64,000 nucleotides of DNA. Origin: Jeotgalibacillus aurantiacus. Its GTDB lineage: Bacteria > Bacillota > Bacilli > Bacillales > Jeotgalibacillaceae. The notes beneath the pieces were generated by a model. The model saw nothing but the letters and a program-made list of their open reading frames with translations. It made no database searches and had not been told where the DNA came from. This document shows positions 41,441-49,775 of this stretch, piece after piece (the stretch's first letter is position 1; the number at the start of each line of letters is the position of its first letter). Location of the stretch: positions 558,001 to 622,000 of the forward strand of contig NZ_JACNMS010000001.1 in assembly GCF_020595125.1 (NCBI RefSeq), read 5' to 3'. Position numbers and translations under genes: made by a program.

Positions 41441-43180
41441 ATGAATGCAATAGCATTAGCCGCGATTGGACTTTTCATTTTTGTTATTGGTTACCGCTTT
41501 TATTCGAAATTCGTGGCTGAAAAGATCTACCGGCTGGATCCGAATTATGTAACGCCGGCGCACCGTTTTAAAGACGGCGTGGATTTTGTACCGACGAACA
41601 AGTTTGTATTGTGGGGTCACCATTTTACTTCTGTAGCAGGTGCCGCACCGATTCTTGGACCTGCAATTGCCGTGTACTGGGGATGGCTGCCGGCTGTTCT
41701 GTGGGTTGTACTCGGAACAGTTTTTGCAGCGGGGGTGCATGACTTCGGAACACTCGTTGTTTCAGTAAGAAACAAAGGGCAATCAATGGGGACACTGGCC
41801 AATAAGCTCGTTGGTCAGCGTGCGAAAATTCTGTTCCTGTTTATTATTCTGATTCTTGTATTGATGGTTAACGCTGTGTTTGCCTGGGTAATTGCCAACC
41901 TGTTTGTCACTTTCCCATCAAGCGTTCTTCCTGTATTCATTCAGATTCCTTTAGCAATCTGGATTGGTCATGCCGTTTATAAAAAGAATGCTAAAATGCT
42001 TGTCCCATCTTTAATTGCACTTGCCGTTATGTATCTTGTTGCGGTTCTGGCTGCTGAATATCAGGTACTGCAAATTGACCTTGTACGCTACTTCGGCGGG
42101 GAGGATGGAGCAGGGCTGTTTGGTTTAGGTGCGATTTCAAGTGCGTTCTTTATCTGGATTATTGTTTTAATGATTTATGTGTATATCGCGTCTACGCTTC
42201 CGGTTTGGAAGCTGCTTCAGCCGCGTGATTTTATTAATTCACATCAGCTGGTAGTGGGCTTAGGTATCCTGTACCTTGGACTTTTATTTACAAATCCAGA
42301 GGTAACAGCACCGATTACAAACCCTGATACGAATGATGTTTCATGGTTCCCGTTACTGTTCATTACCATTGCCTGTGGTGCCATTTCAGGTTTCCACGGG
42401 CTCGTTTCTTCCGGTACATCTTCAAAACAGCTGAATAAAGAAACGGATGCGCGTTTTGTCGGTTACTTTGGGGCTGTTGGTGAAGGGGTTCTGGCGTTAA
42501 TCTCAATTATTGCCGTTATTACGTTTTTCCCGACAGCTGATGCGTTTAAAGAAGCATATAACAGCTTCGGTGCTGCAAGTGGCGGAGGACTCGGAAACTT
42601 CGTTCAGGGCGCGAGCCAGCTTGCAACCGGACTTGGGATCCCGGCTGATATTGCGGCTACCATTGTATCTATTATTGTGGTCAGCTTTGCGGCGACAACG
42701 CTTGATACATCCGTTCGTCTGATGAGATACATCATTTCAGAGCTGGGTACGGAATATAAGGTACCGGCACTTGAAAAGACACACGTCGCGACAACGATTG
42801 CGGTTGTTTCAAGTGCGGCACTTGTATTAATTCCTGAAGGCCCTAACGGTTTCGGCTCAGGCGGATACCTGCTCTGGCCGTTATTTGGAACGTCCAACCA
42901 GCTTCTTGCAGGGATCAACCTGCTGCTCATTTCAGTCTGGCTGAAACGTCTTGGACGAAACTATCTGATCACATTGATCCCGATGATCTTCCTGATGTTC
43001 ATGACGCTGTATGCGATGATTATTCAGGTCTTTACGCAATGGGCCTTCTGGAATGAATCATCAAGCACACTGCTGTTTGTTTTCGGCGCGATCATTCTTG
43101 GGTTTGCGCTATGGATCAGTATTACAGCTTTATCAGCTCTTTTAAATAAAAACCTGCCAAAGCTTGATCCAAACGAATAA
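41441..43180 (+). CDS. cstA: CstA-family transporter (pyruvate/peptide uptake)
   Basis: A 579-residue membrane protein of the carbon-starvation CstA family with about 16 helices. Conserved parts are the N-terminal TPAHRFKDGVDFVPTNKFVLWGHHFTSVAGAAPILGPAIAVYWGW (about 40-85), GFHGLVSSGTSSKQLNKETDARFVGYFGAVGEGVLALI (about 315-355) and WPLFGTSNQLLAGINLLL (about 480). Relatives take up pyruvate (CstA/BtsT) or peptides. This is the shorter Gram-positive form. AGAGGGGG precedes the ATG, and a strong terminator follows. Confidence 0.9.
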   Translation: MNAIALAAIGLFIFVIGYRFYSKFVAEKIYRLDPNYVTPAHRFKDGVDFVPTNKFVLWGHHFTSVAGAAPILGPAIAVYWGWLPAVLWVVLGTVFAAGVHDFGTLVVSVRNKGQSMGTLANKLVGQRAKILFLFIILILVLMVNAVFAWVIANLFVTFPSSVLPVFIQIPLAIWIGHAVYKKNAKMLVPSLIALAVMYLVAVLAAEYQVLQIDLVRYFGGEDGAGLFGLGAISSAFFIWIIVLMIYVYIASTLPVWKLLQPRDFINSHQLVVGLGILYLGLLFTNPEVTAPITNPDTNDVSWFPLLFITIACGAISGFHGLVSSGTSSKQLNKETDARFVGYFGAVGEGVLALISIIAVITFFPTADAFKEAYNSFGAASGGGLGNFVQGASQLATGLGIPADIAATIVSIIVVSFAATTLDTSVRLMRYIISELGTEYKVPALEKTHVATTIAVVSSAALVLIPEGPNGFGSGGYLLWPLFGTSNQLLAGINLLLISVWLKRLGRNYLITLIPMIFLMFMTLYAMIIQVFTQWAFWNESSSTLLFVFGAIILGFALWISITALSALLNKNLPKLDPNE

Positions 43181-43189
43181 CTGACTGAT

Positions 43190-43236
43190 CAGGCTGGAAC
43201 ATCACACTTTTAAAGGTGAATGTTCCAGCCTTTTCT
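43190..43236 (+). terminator. Terminator of cstA
   Basis: AGGCTGGAACATTCACC-type arms (AGGCTGGAACATCACACTTT / AAAGGTGAATGTTCCAGCCT) form a long hairpin followed by TTTTCT. Confidence 0.85.
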
Positions 43237-43296
43237 AAATGTTGTATCCGTTTCTCAAACTTGAGACAATAAACATAAATAAGGGAGTGATGTCTG

Positions 43297-43554
43297 ATGA
43301 TCGACAAGATGAAACAGCTGATCGCATATTACGAAGAAGTGCTCAGCATGCCGCACAGACAGGAAATTGCCCGTGAACTGAGAAATGAAGATGACCTGTT
43401 TCTGCTGCTGCTTTATTCTGAAATGATCGGCATTCCAAATCCGGTTTATTATTATACGCTGGAGCTTTATCCGCATATGATCGAGAAATTTCACGACTGG
43501 CATTTACGGATGGGAATGGACAAGTCCCCTCTCTCCGGCATCCGCTGCTGTTAA
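43297..43554 (+). CDS. Small CC-terminal protein (cory-CC-star type)
   Basis: An 85-residue protein ending in ...SGIRCC directly before the stop. The Cys-Cys end and the RNEDDLFLLLLYSEMIGIPNPVYYYTLELYPHMIEKFHDWHLRMGMDKSPLSG region fit the small family NCBI names 'cory-CC-star protein', whose function is unknown. AAGGGAGTGATG precedes the ATG at 43297. The ArsA-like ATPase gene follows after 14 bp, a pairing I recall as recurrent for this family. Confidence 0.78.
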   Translation: MIDKMKQLIAYYEEVLSMPHRQEIARELRNEDDLFLLLLYSEMIGIPNPVYYYTLELYPHMIEKFHDWHLRMGMDKSPLSGIRCC

Positions 43555-43568
43555 AAGGAGTTTTTAAA

Positions 43569-44498
43569 ATGGATTTATTAAAGCACAATATTTTATTCGT
43601 GGGTGGAAAAGGCGGCGTCGGCAAATCGACATCAGCCGCTGCGATCGCATGGAAATCTGCCCAAAAAGGCTACCGTACCCTGCTTGTGTCAACCGATCCT
43701 GCTCACAATACAGGCGATATATTCGACCGGAAAATCGGCGGCAAAAACACTGAAATTGCCCCTAATCTCTATGGACTTGAAATTGATCCGGAAATAGAAA
43801 CAGCCAATTATATTAAAGGTGTAAAAGCGAATATAAAGGGTGTCGTTCATGCAGGCATGATGGAGGAAGTTCACCGTCAGCTGGATACCGCAAAAGCTTC
43901 TCCCGGTGCGGATGAAGCCGCCCTTTTTGATAAATTGATATCCATTGTGCTTGAGGAGCGTGAGCACTTCGATAAAATTGTCTTTGATACCGCGCCAACC
44001 GGCCATACGATCCGTCTACTCACTCTTCCGGAGCTTATGGGGATCTGGATAGAGGGGCTGCTCGAAAAACGCCGTAAAACGAATGAGAACTACTCTGCCC
44101 TTTTGAACGATGGTGAGCCGGTAGAGGATCCGATTTATGATGTATTAAGAACACGCCAGGATCGATTTTCACGCGCCAGAGAGCTGCTTTTGAACCCTAA
44201 GGAAACTGGATTTGTATTCGTTTTGAACCCCGAGAGGCTGCCGATTCTCGAAACAGAAAAAGCTTTGAAGCTGCTTAGTCAGTATGACCTTCATGTGAAA
44301 ACACTTATTGTGAATAAGGTGCTGCCTGATGAGGTAGAGGGATCGTTTATGGCTGAACGGAAGAAGCATGAAAAGCCTAATCTTGAAAGAATTCGGGAAA
44401 CATTTCGTAAACAGGATTTGATTTACGTTCCTTTTTCTTCTCAGGATATTATGAATAAAGAGCTTTTAGAGTGGTTTAGTAATCGATTAGATCAATAA
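43569..44498 (+). CDS. ArsA/GET3-family ATPase
   Basis: A 309-residue soluble P-loop ATPase. The deviant Walker A is VGGKGGVGKSTSAAAIA (about 11-22), then LLVSTDPAHNTGDIFD (switch I, Asp at about 41), and VFDTAPTGHTIRLLTLPELM (Walker B/switch II with the A-loop, about 140-160). It is a single-domain form, unlike the double ArsA of arsenite pumps, and no arsB/arsR is nearby. Bacterial relatives have unclear roles, perhaps membrane-protein or metal handling. It forms a two-gene operon with the CC-terminal protein. Confidence 0.87.
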   Translation: MDLLKHNILFVGGKGGVGKSTSAAAIAWKSAQKGYRTLLVSTDPAHNTGDIFDRKIGGKNTEIAPNLYGLEIDPEIETANYIKGVKANIKGVVHAGMMEEVHRQLDTAKASPGADEAALFDKLISIVLEEREHFDKIVFDTAPTGHTIRLLTLPELMGIWIEGLLEKRRKTNENYSALLNDGEPVEDPIYDVLRTRQDRFSRARELLLNPKETGFVFVLNPERLPILETEKALKLLSQYDLHVKTLIVNKVLPDEVEGSFMAERKKHEKPNLERIRETFRKQDLIYVPFSSQDIMNKELLEWFSNRLDQ

Positions 44499-44537
44499 AA
44501 AATCCGGAACGGCTGGCGGCCGTTCCGGATTTTTTTG
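44497..44537. terminator. Bidirectional terminator between the ArsA and ycsG genes
   Basis: AAAAAATCCGGAACGGC and GCCGTTCCGGATTTTTTT pair nearly perfectly, with T-tracts on both strands. Confidence 0.9.
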
Positions 44538-44582
44538 AACGAATTACTTTTTTATACGGATCTCCCGTCAATTCCCAGCACA

Positions 44583-45776
44583 TTACGAGAATAGCGTAGG
44601 CAGTTGGTTAATCATCGTGTAACCGCCCATATAAGCCATCACAATCACAATTAACACCCCAAATACCGTTAACCAGATCGGGTGCTTGTAATCACCGATG
44701 ATTTTTTTATTGTGTGCAGCTAAGAGCATCACACCAAGCGAGATCGGCAGGATGAGTCCATTTAGTGCACCAACAAGAATCAATATGGTCACTGGCTGAC
44801 CGATCAAAGCAAAGATGAGTGTTGAAATCGTAATAAAGCCGATGATGACCCATTTTTCAACGCGTGCAATGGCAGGGCTGAAGGTTTTAATAAAGGATAC
44901 AGATGTGTAAGCTGCTCCGACAACAGAGCTGACAGCTGCTGACCACATGACGACACCAAAGATTTTATATCCGACGTTCCCTGCCGCCAGTTGAAATACT
45001 GATGCAGGCGGGTTGTCAGGGTTAATTTGCAGCCCCTGTGCAACGATCCCAAAGGTTGCAAGGAACAGGAAAATTCTCATGATTGAAGCGATCCCGATGG
45101 CTGACACAGAGCTTGTCGTCACCTGTCGCAGGTTTTCCTGTCCTTTAATTCCTGCATCAAGAAGACGGTGTCCACCGGCAAAGGTGATATAACCGCCGAC
45201 CGTTCCTCCTACAAGTGTCACGATCGCCAGAAAATCAACCGTTTCCGGGATAAATGTCCGCGTCACGGCTTCACCGATTGGTGGCTGTGATTGGAACATA
45301 ACGAAAATCGTTAAACCGATCATAAGGAATCCGAGCACCTGTGTGAAGCGGTCCATCAGTCTGCCCGCTTCTTTTACAAGGAAGATACCGATGGCTACGA
45401 TACCTGAGAATACTGCTCCAGCTTGAGGAGAGACACCGAACAATACGTTTGTTCCTAATCCGGCACCACCGATGTTTCCAATATTAAAGGCGAGTCCCCC
45501 TAATACAACAAGTGCGGCAAGGAATACACCAAGGCCCGGCAGCACATCATTTGCAATCTCCTGAGCCCGTTTGCCGGAAACCGTGATGATTCTCCAAATA
45601 TTCATCTGCGCGCCAATATCAATGATAATGGAAACTAAAATAACAAAACCAAAACTTGCAGCGAGCGTCTGGGTAAACGTTGTCGTCTGGGTAAGGAACC
45701 CAGGCCCGATCGCGGATGTTGCCATTAAAAATGCTGCCCCGAGCAAAATACTACGGGTTGATTCCTGCTTCTTCAT
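44583..45776 (-). CDS. ycsG: NRAMP-family transporter of the 5-oxoprolinase operon (YcsG-like)
   Basis: A 397-residue membrane protein of the NRAMP superfamily with eleven helices. It opens with LLGAAFLMATSAIGPGFLTQTTTFTQTLAASFGFVILVSIIIDIGAQMNIWR. The first-helix DPG-type metal motif of true Mn2+/Fe2+ NRAMPs is replaced by SAIGPGF, so metal transport is doubtful. B. subtilis ycsG likewise sits with pxpA; 5-oxoproline or a related organic anion is a reasonable guess. The start at 45776 has GAAGGGAAG; the frame stays open upstream through a structured spacer but that part is not conserved-looking. Confidence 0.82.
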   Translation of the reverse strand: MKKQESTRSILLGAAFLMATSAIGPGFLTQTTTFTQTLAASFGFVILVSIIIDIGAQMNIWRIITVSGKRAQEIANDVLPGLGVFLAALVVLGGLAFNIGNIGGAGLGTNVLFGVSPQAGAVFSGIVAIGIFLVKEAGRLMDRFTQVLGFLMIGLTIFVMFQSQPPIGEAVTRTFIPETVDFLAIVTLVGGTVGGYITFAGGHRLLDAGIKGQENLRQVTTSSVSAIGIASIMRIFLFLATFGIVAQGLQINPDNPPASVFQLAAGNVGYKIFGVVMWSAAVSSVVGAAYTSVSFIKTFSPAIARVEKWVIIGFITISTLIFALIGQPVTILILVGALNGLILPISLGVMLLAAHNKKIIGDYKHPIWLTVFGVLIVIVMAYMGGYTMINQLPTLFS

Positions 45777-45803
45777 CGTGTCTGTCTTCCCTTCATGATG
45801 GAT

Positions 45804-45898
45804 TCCAGCTCTTGATGCCTTCAGGTAACAATGCTGTTGCCCAAAGGCATGAAGGGCTGGTATAAGGTCAGCCTGGTTCGCCTGACTGACCCGGATAA
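45804..45898. promoter_or_regulatory. Structured spacer between pxpA and ycsG
   Basis: Arms CCAGCTCTTGATGCCTT (45804) and AAGGCATGAAGGGCTGG (45844) pair over 17 positions with one mismatch and one wobble. A 7-bp inner hairpin (GGTAACA / TGTTGCC) extends it. A second hairpin (GGTCAG / CTGACC, 45867-45892) follows. On plus-strand RNA the imperfect pairs become G-U wobbles, on minus-strand RNA they become A-C mismatches. It matches no riboswitch I know. Confidence 0.5.
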
Positions 45899-45900
45899 GT

Positions 45901-46659
45901 TTACTTGAATGACTTGATGTCAATTCCTTCATCAGCGAGCGTCCGGTTAATTTTCCGGGCAAAAGTCAGTGCGTGTGCACCGTCTCCGTGAATGCAGACC
46001 GTATGTGCTTCAATCGGGACATCATTTCCGGATGTATCCATAACAATGCCCTCCTTCACCATACGAATGACCTGCGCCACGGCTTTTTCATCTTCTGTAA
46101 TGAGTGCATTTGGCTGTGTGCGCGGTGTAAGACTGCCATCCGGCTGATAAGTCCGGTCCGCAAACACCTCAGAAGCAGTTTGTAATCCCACTTCCTTTCC
46201 GGCACGGATCAGTTCTCCACCGGATAATCCGAATAAGATCAGTTCTTCGTCCAGATCCCGGACCGCCCTTGCAATGGCACCTGCTAATACCGGATCCTTC
46301 GCTGCCATATTGTAAAGGGCACCATGGGGCTTCACGTGCTGCATCTTGCTGCCCTGTGCCTTTACAAAGCCATACAGTGCTCCTACCTGGTATAACGTGA
46401 AGTCATAGGCTTCCTGTTCGCTGACGGATAGATTTCTCCGTCCAAACCCGCTTAGATCCGGAAAACCTGGATGCGCACCTATGGCAACTCCTTTTTCAAG
46501 CGCACGCTCAACAGTTGTTCTCATGACCGACGGATCCCCTGCATGGAATCCGCACGCAATATTGGCAGAGGAAACAGAGGCCAGAATTTCATCATCATTC
46601 CCCATCTGCCAGGCGCCAAAGCTTTCACCCATGTCACAATTTAAATCGATTTTTAGCAT
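45901..46659 (-). CDS. pxpA: 5-oxoprolinase subunit A (LamB/YcsF family)
   Basis: A 252-residue LamB/YcsF-family protein, with the family opening [34 protein letters not shown] (about 32-42), [15 protein letters not shown] (about 63) and [10 protein letters not shown] (about 103), all near-invariant. PxpA works with PxpB and PxpC in ATP-dependent opening of 5-oxoproline to glutamate. The ATG at 46659 follows pxpC by 4 bp, with GGAGGC inside pxpC. The same operon continues to ycsG. Confidence 0.95.
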   Translation of the reverse strand: MLKIDLNCDMGESFGAWQMGNDDEILASVSSANIACGFHAGDPSVMRTTVERALEKGVAIGAHPGFPDLSGFGRRNLSVSEQEAYDFTLYQVGALYGFVKAQGSKMQHVKPHGALYNMAAKDPVLAGAIARAVRDLDEELILFGLSGGELIRAGKEVGLQTASEVFADRTYQPDGSLTPRTQPNALITEDEKAVAQVIRMVKEGIVMDTSGNDVPIEAHTVCIHGDGAHALTFARKINRTLADEGIDIKSFK

Positions 46660-46663
46660 GCTG

Positions 46664-47650
46664 TTATGCCTCCTTCAATTTTTTGTTGATGATCCACTTT
46701 AATTCCTGCCACTCCTGCTCGCGTTTTTTGAAGAGCAGCTGCGCTTCTTTCACCGTGATCCATTTAAAACGGACGCTTTCACCCGGCTTTTTCTGAATCA
46801 GGGCAGGCAGATCCACTGAGGCCACCTGTCCGATCTTCGGATATCCGCCAAGTGTCTGACGGTCTGCGAGTAAAATGATCGGCTGTCCATCTGACGGCAC
46901 CTGAATCGTGCCAAAGGCAACTCCTTCTGAGAGGATGTCCTCATCAGTCGTCCGTTCCAGAGGCTCTCCTTCCATCCGGAATCCCATCCGGTCAGACTGT
47001 TTGGATAGTTTGTAAGTGGAATTTGTAAAGGTCCGTTTACTTTCCTCAGTAAATTCGTCAAATTGCAGACCCGGCATTACCCGGATAAATTCTGGTGAAT
47101 ACACGCTCTCAGTGTAAGCACCCGATACAGACCAGGTAAACGGTGACTCTTCAGCGCGCTTAAAGGTTGCTTCTGATTCCTTACCCGGATCTCCAATTGG
47201 AAGGACATCCTCTTTATCAAGTGCCCTTCCTTTAAAGCCGCCGATTCCTGCCCGCAGATAAGTGGACTTACTGCCAAATACGTCAGGAACATCAAATCCG
47301 CCGGCAACAGCTATGACCCCTCTGCAGCCGGTTTTAGAAAACCGCATATGAAGGGTACTGCCTTTTTTTACGACGACAGGTCTCCACAGCGGAGCAGGCG
47401 CACCATCAATTTCAGCAGAGAAATCCGCCCCACACAACGCAATCAGGTGATCCTCTGTAAATTCCAGTGTAGGACCCGTTAACGTCAGCTCCAGCACACC
47501 CTCACTTTCGTTATTTCCAACCAGTGTATTGGCAATCCGCAATGTAAATGTATCCATGACACCGGACTGAATCACACCGGATTCCTGATAGCCTGTCCGG
47601 CCGTTATCCTGAATGGAGGACAGCAGGCCGGCTTCAATTACTTTTATCAT
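46664..47650 (-). CDS. pxpC: 5-oxoprolinase subunit C (biotin-dependent carboxyltransferase family, KipA)
   Basis: A 328-residue protein of the AHS2/KipA family. Signatures include [29 protein letters not shown] (about 3-30), [25 protein letters not shown] (about 35-60) and [31 protein letters not shown] (about 260-290). The start at 47650 overlaps the pxpB stop (ATGA) and has GAGGAG at 8 nt; a GTG at 47659 is less well placed. Confidence 0.94.
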   Translation of the reverse strand: MIKVIEAGLLSSIQDNGRTGYQESGVIQSGVMDTFTLRIANTLVGNNESEGVLELTLTGPTLEFTEDHLIALCGADFSAEIDGAPAPLWRPVVVKKGSTLHMRFSKTGCRGVIAVAGGFDVPDVFGSKSTYLRAGIGGFKGRALDKEDVLPIGDPGKESEATFKRAEESPFTWSVSGAYTESVYSPEFIRVMPGLQFDEFTEESKRTFTNSTYKLSKQSDRMGFRMEGEPLERTTDEDILSEGVAFGTIQVPSDGQPIILLADRQTLGGYPKIGQVASVDLPALIQKKPGESVRFKWITVKEAQLLFKKREQEWQELKWIINKKLKEA

Positions 47651-48339
47651 TCCTGCCACTCCTCATATTCTTTTTCTGTAATCGGATAAAATTCGATCTT
47701 ATCCCCTGCTCTCAAAAGGAAAGAAGGGTTTTTGGTCATATCAAACAGTTTCTCAGGCGTGCGGCCAATAATTTGCCAGCCACCAGGTGTTTCAATGGAA
47801 TAAACGCCTGTCTGTTGTCCCGCAATGCCGACTGATCCTGCCGGAATGGCACTTCGCGGATTCTTTTTTCTCGGTGTGGCGATGGACGCATCCAAACCGC
47901 CTATGTATGGAAATCCGGGCGCAAATCCGAGCATGTAAACCGTATAATCTCCGTCCGTATGACGTTTTACAACCTCATCCGGTGTGAGCTGATGACAATC
48001 TGCCACCTCTTTAAGATCAGGTCCATACTCTCCACCATAACAAACAGGGATCCGTACGACACGCTGTTCGGGCGGATCACTATTCTTTGAAGCAGCTACT
48101 TTTTCTTTTAGAAAGCCGATCACGACTGCTTCTGCACTCTCAGCATCAAGCAGCTGTTTCAAATCATAATGAACCGTAATGGAAGCATAGGCCGGAACCG
48201 CTTCAATTAACCACTCAGGAGCGTCTGATTTAATCTCCTGATACACACACTGAACATCCGATAGAATCTCTGGGCTCACTTCCTGCTCAAACTCAAGCAG
48301 AACCGCCTGATCTCCCAGTGGATAGTACGATACCTTCAT
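47647..48339 (-). CDS. pxpB: 5-oxoprolinase subunit B (KipI family)
   Basis: A 230-residue AHS1/KipI-family protein. It shows YPLGDQAVLLEFEQEVSPEI at the N-terminus, VVRIPVCYGGEYGPDLKEVA (about 92-112), YMLGFAPGFPYIGGLDASIATPRK (about 135-158) and GSVGIAGQQTGVYSIETPGGWQIIGRTP (about 168-195), the cyclophilin-like fold hallmark. B. subtilis KipI was also described as a KinA inhibitor. It heads the operon pxpB-pxpC-pxpA-ycsG; no kipR-type regulator is adjacent. GGAGGC precedes the ATG. Confidence 0.94.
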   Translation of the reverse strand: MKVSYYPLGDQAVLLEFEQEVSPEILSDVQCVYQEIKSDAPEWLIEAVPAYASITVHYDLKQLLDAESAEAVVIGFLKEKVAASKNSDPPEQRVVRIPVCYGGEYGPDLKEVADCHQLTPDEVVKRHTDGDYTVYMLGFAPGFPYIGGLDASIATPRKKNPRSAIPAGSVGIAGQQTGVYSIETPGGWQIIGRTPEKLFDMTKNPSFLLRAGDKIEFYPITEKEYEEWQE

Positions 48340-48370
48340 CCAAACGCCTCCTATTTAAATAGATTCGTTG

Positions 48371-48390
48371 TTTTGCATTTTATCGCAAAA
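48371..48390 (-). promoter_or_regulatory. 20-bp palindrome upstream of pxpB
   Basis: TTTTGC and GCAAAA flank an 8-bp centre, about 32 bp before the pxpB start. A similar TTTTTTGC...GCAAAAAA pair recurs at 48464-48491. This could be an operator for the pxp operon. Confidence 0.45.
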
Positions 48391-48454
48391 CGAAAAGTGC
48401 CGCAAATACGCCCGTGAATAGGGCCTCTCTTGAAAAGCATTAAAATAAACAAAA

Positions 48455-48508
48455 AGTGCCTGATTTTTTTGCAGACTCATGTCGCAAAAAAGACCAGACA
48501 CAGTTTTT
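48455..48508. terminator. Long hairpin with T-tracts between vanZ and pxpB
   Basis: GTGCCTGATTTTTTTGC pairs with GCAAAAAAGACCAGACAC with a few mismatches. On the minus strand it ends in TTTTTG, on the plus strand in TTTTTTG. It would end leftward transcripts from vanZ after they pass the repeat array. Confidence 0.6.
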
Positions 48509-48566
48509 TGATTGAATGATTAGGACATAAAGGTCATGCATTGAGAGCAGCCGAGTGGCATCGTCT

Positions 48567-48749
48567 ATTCACAGCTTTACCGGCTCTATGAACAGAAATG
48601 AAGTTGCTATCAACAGAAAAGAAGTGCCTATTGACGTAACTTACCCCTCTACCGACAACTTCTAACTGCTTAATCACACTATCGACAATAACCAGCCCTG
48701 TATCGACAGAACGGCGTGATCTTACGACGATTTGATTCATTCTTTCAAC
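48567..48749. repeat. Phased 5+4 core array, ATCGACAG family
   Basis: Cores related to CTATCGACAGAA start at 48567, 48588, 48609, 48630, 48651, then after 30 bp at 48681, 48702, 48723 and 48744; the other steps are 21 bp. It lies downstream of the vanZ gene, opposite to its direction of transcription. The best units are 48609 (CTATCAACAGAAA) and 48702 (GTATCGACAGAA). Confidence 0.85.
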
Positions 48750-48842
48750 ACTTATCCGCTTATCTTAATTTACTCAAATTACAAATGCCCGACTTCTCTT
48801 AGGATTTTTATTAAGAGGAGAGATACCGAGCAAGCGAAGCAC

Positions 48843-49391
48843 CTAATTTAACGCGCTTCGCACCAGCCACCGAAAGAGCCTTGCAATCAAATAAGCTAAA
48901 AACCCTCCTGCTGTATTCACAATCAGGTCATCCGTGTTAAAGCCTCTCATCCACGCAATCCCTACATAAGACAGAACAAGCTGAGAAAGCTCAATCGTCA
49001 GACTCACCGCAAAAATCGTAAAAAAGGCTTTCCAGAACGGCTTCAATTTAAATAAAACAGCCATATAAATCCCAAGCGGCATCAGCATAATAAAGTTGAA
49101 GAATGTCAGCCTCGCATTGTTAAAGAATGACCAGCTGTAAAAATCCTCATAAGTCTGCCACTCGTCAATAAAATAAAGCGGTTCAAGCTGAATGCGCATC
49201 GGTGCATTTTCCTCCGGCGGAAGATGAAAATAGCCAAGTGTTAAATGAGCAACCGCCACAAGATAAATCAGAAAACTGATATAAAAAAACCGCTCCCAGG
49301 CTGATCTTTTTACCTTTCTATAATCCCGTATAAGAAATATAAATCCGATGATCGCAGCCACTGCGGCTGCCGGAATGAATAAACGTTCCAT
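48843..49391 (-). CDS. VanZ-family membrane protein
   Basis: A 182-residue protein with four to five helices and the VanZ-family pattern FNFIMLMPLGIYMAVLF (about 97-113), SLTIELSQLVLSYVGIAWMRGFNTDDLIVNTAGGFLAYLIARLF (about 130-174). The ELSQ and RGFNTDDLIVNTAGG blocks are the conserved core. VanZ proteins can lower teicoplanin susceptibility, but most genomic members have no known role. GCGAGGAAAG precedes the ATG. Confidence 0.85.
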   Translation of the reverse strand: MERLFIPAAAVAAIIGFIFLIRDYRKVKRSAWERFFYISFLIYLVAVAHLTLGYFHLPPEENAPMRIQLEPLYFIDEWQTYEDFYSWSFFNNARLTFFNFIMLMPLGIYMAVLFKLKPFWKAFFTIFAVSLTIELSQLVLSYVGIAWMRGFNTDDLIVNTAGGFLAYLIARLFRWLVRSALN

Positions 49392-49532
49392 TGTCTTTCC
49401 TCGCTGTCAGTTTTCTTCTATCCTATTCGATTTCACATGAAAAATAAACAGTTACCTTTTTTCTGACAATACTGAAACTTTTTCCTTTTTTATCCGTCTA
49501 ATAGGTATGACAAGAAAAAAGGAGTGAGTGTG

Positions 49533-49736
49533 ATGATGGAACAAACCAACAGATGGCTGGTCACTTCATTTTATGCAGCTATTATTGCTATTTTGCTTAT
49601 TTTAATCGCTGCATTTGCCTTTAGAGGGGATTTGATGGAGTTTGTGATTGGTTTTTTTCAGGAACAGCCTATTGTAGAAGATGACAGCGCTGCTTTTCAC
49701 GTACATATGAATGACGATCATTTTTTTAATACATAA
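49533..49736 (+). CDS. Small single-pass membrane protein
   Basis: A 67-residue protein with one helix (about 10-32, FYAAIIAILLILIAAFAF), then an amphipathic stretch and an acidic, His-rich tail (DDSAAFHVHMNDDHFF). I do not recognise the family. The start at 49533 is chosen for AAAAAGGAG 9 nt upstream; GTG codons at 49524 and 49530 are alternatives. It is a single gene with a shared terminator; the His/Asp tail could bind metal, which is speculation. Confidence 0.6.
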   Translation: MMEQTNRWLVTSFYAAIIAILLILIAAFAFRGDLMEFVIGFFQEQPIVEDDSAAFHVHMNDDHFFNT

Positions 49737-49774
49737 AAGCGCTTTTGAGGATGGTTCCCCAAAAGCGCATAAAA
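49737..49774. terminator. Bidirectional terminator
   Basis: AGCGCTTTTGAGG pairs with CCCCAAAAGCGC, flanked by A and T runs. Confidence 0.8.
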
Positions 49775-49775
49775 A

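Noticed and set aside
45804-45898. TPP or other known riboswitch before ycsG
   Set aside because: CGGATAAG superficially resembles part of the TPP motif, but the CTGAGA and GAACCTGAT elements are missing and the direction does not match a gene.
45777-45962. N-terminal extension of the ycsG-like protein by about 62 residues
   Set aside because: The extension would cover a strongly structured spacer and the pxpA end, and has no family resemblance; the start at 45776 has a good ribosome site.
48534-48740. A 68-codon minus-strand frame after vanZ
   Set aside because: It coincides with the phased ATCGACAG array and has no ribosome site or protein-like composition.
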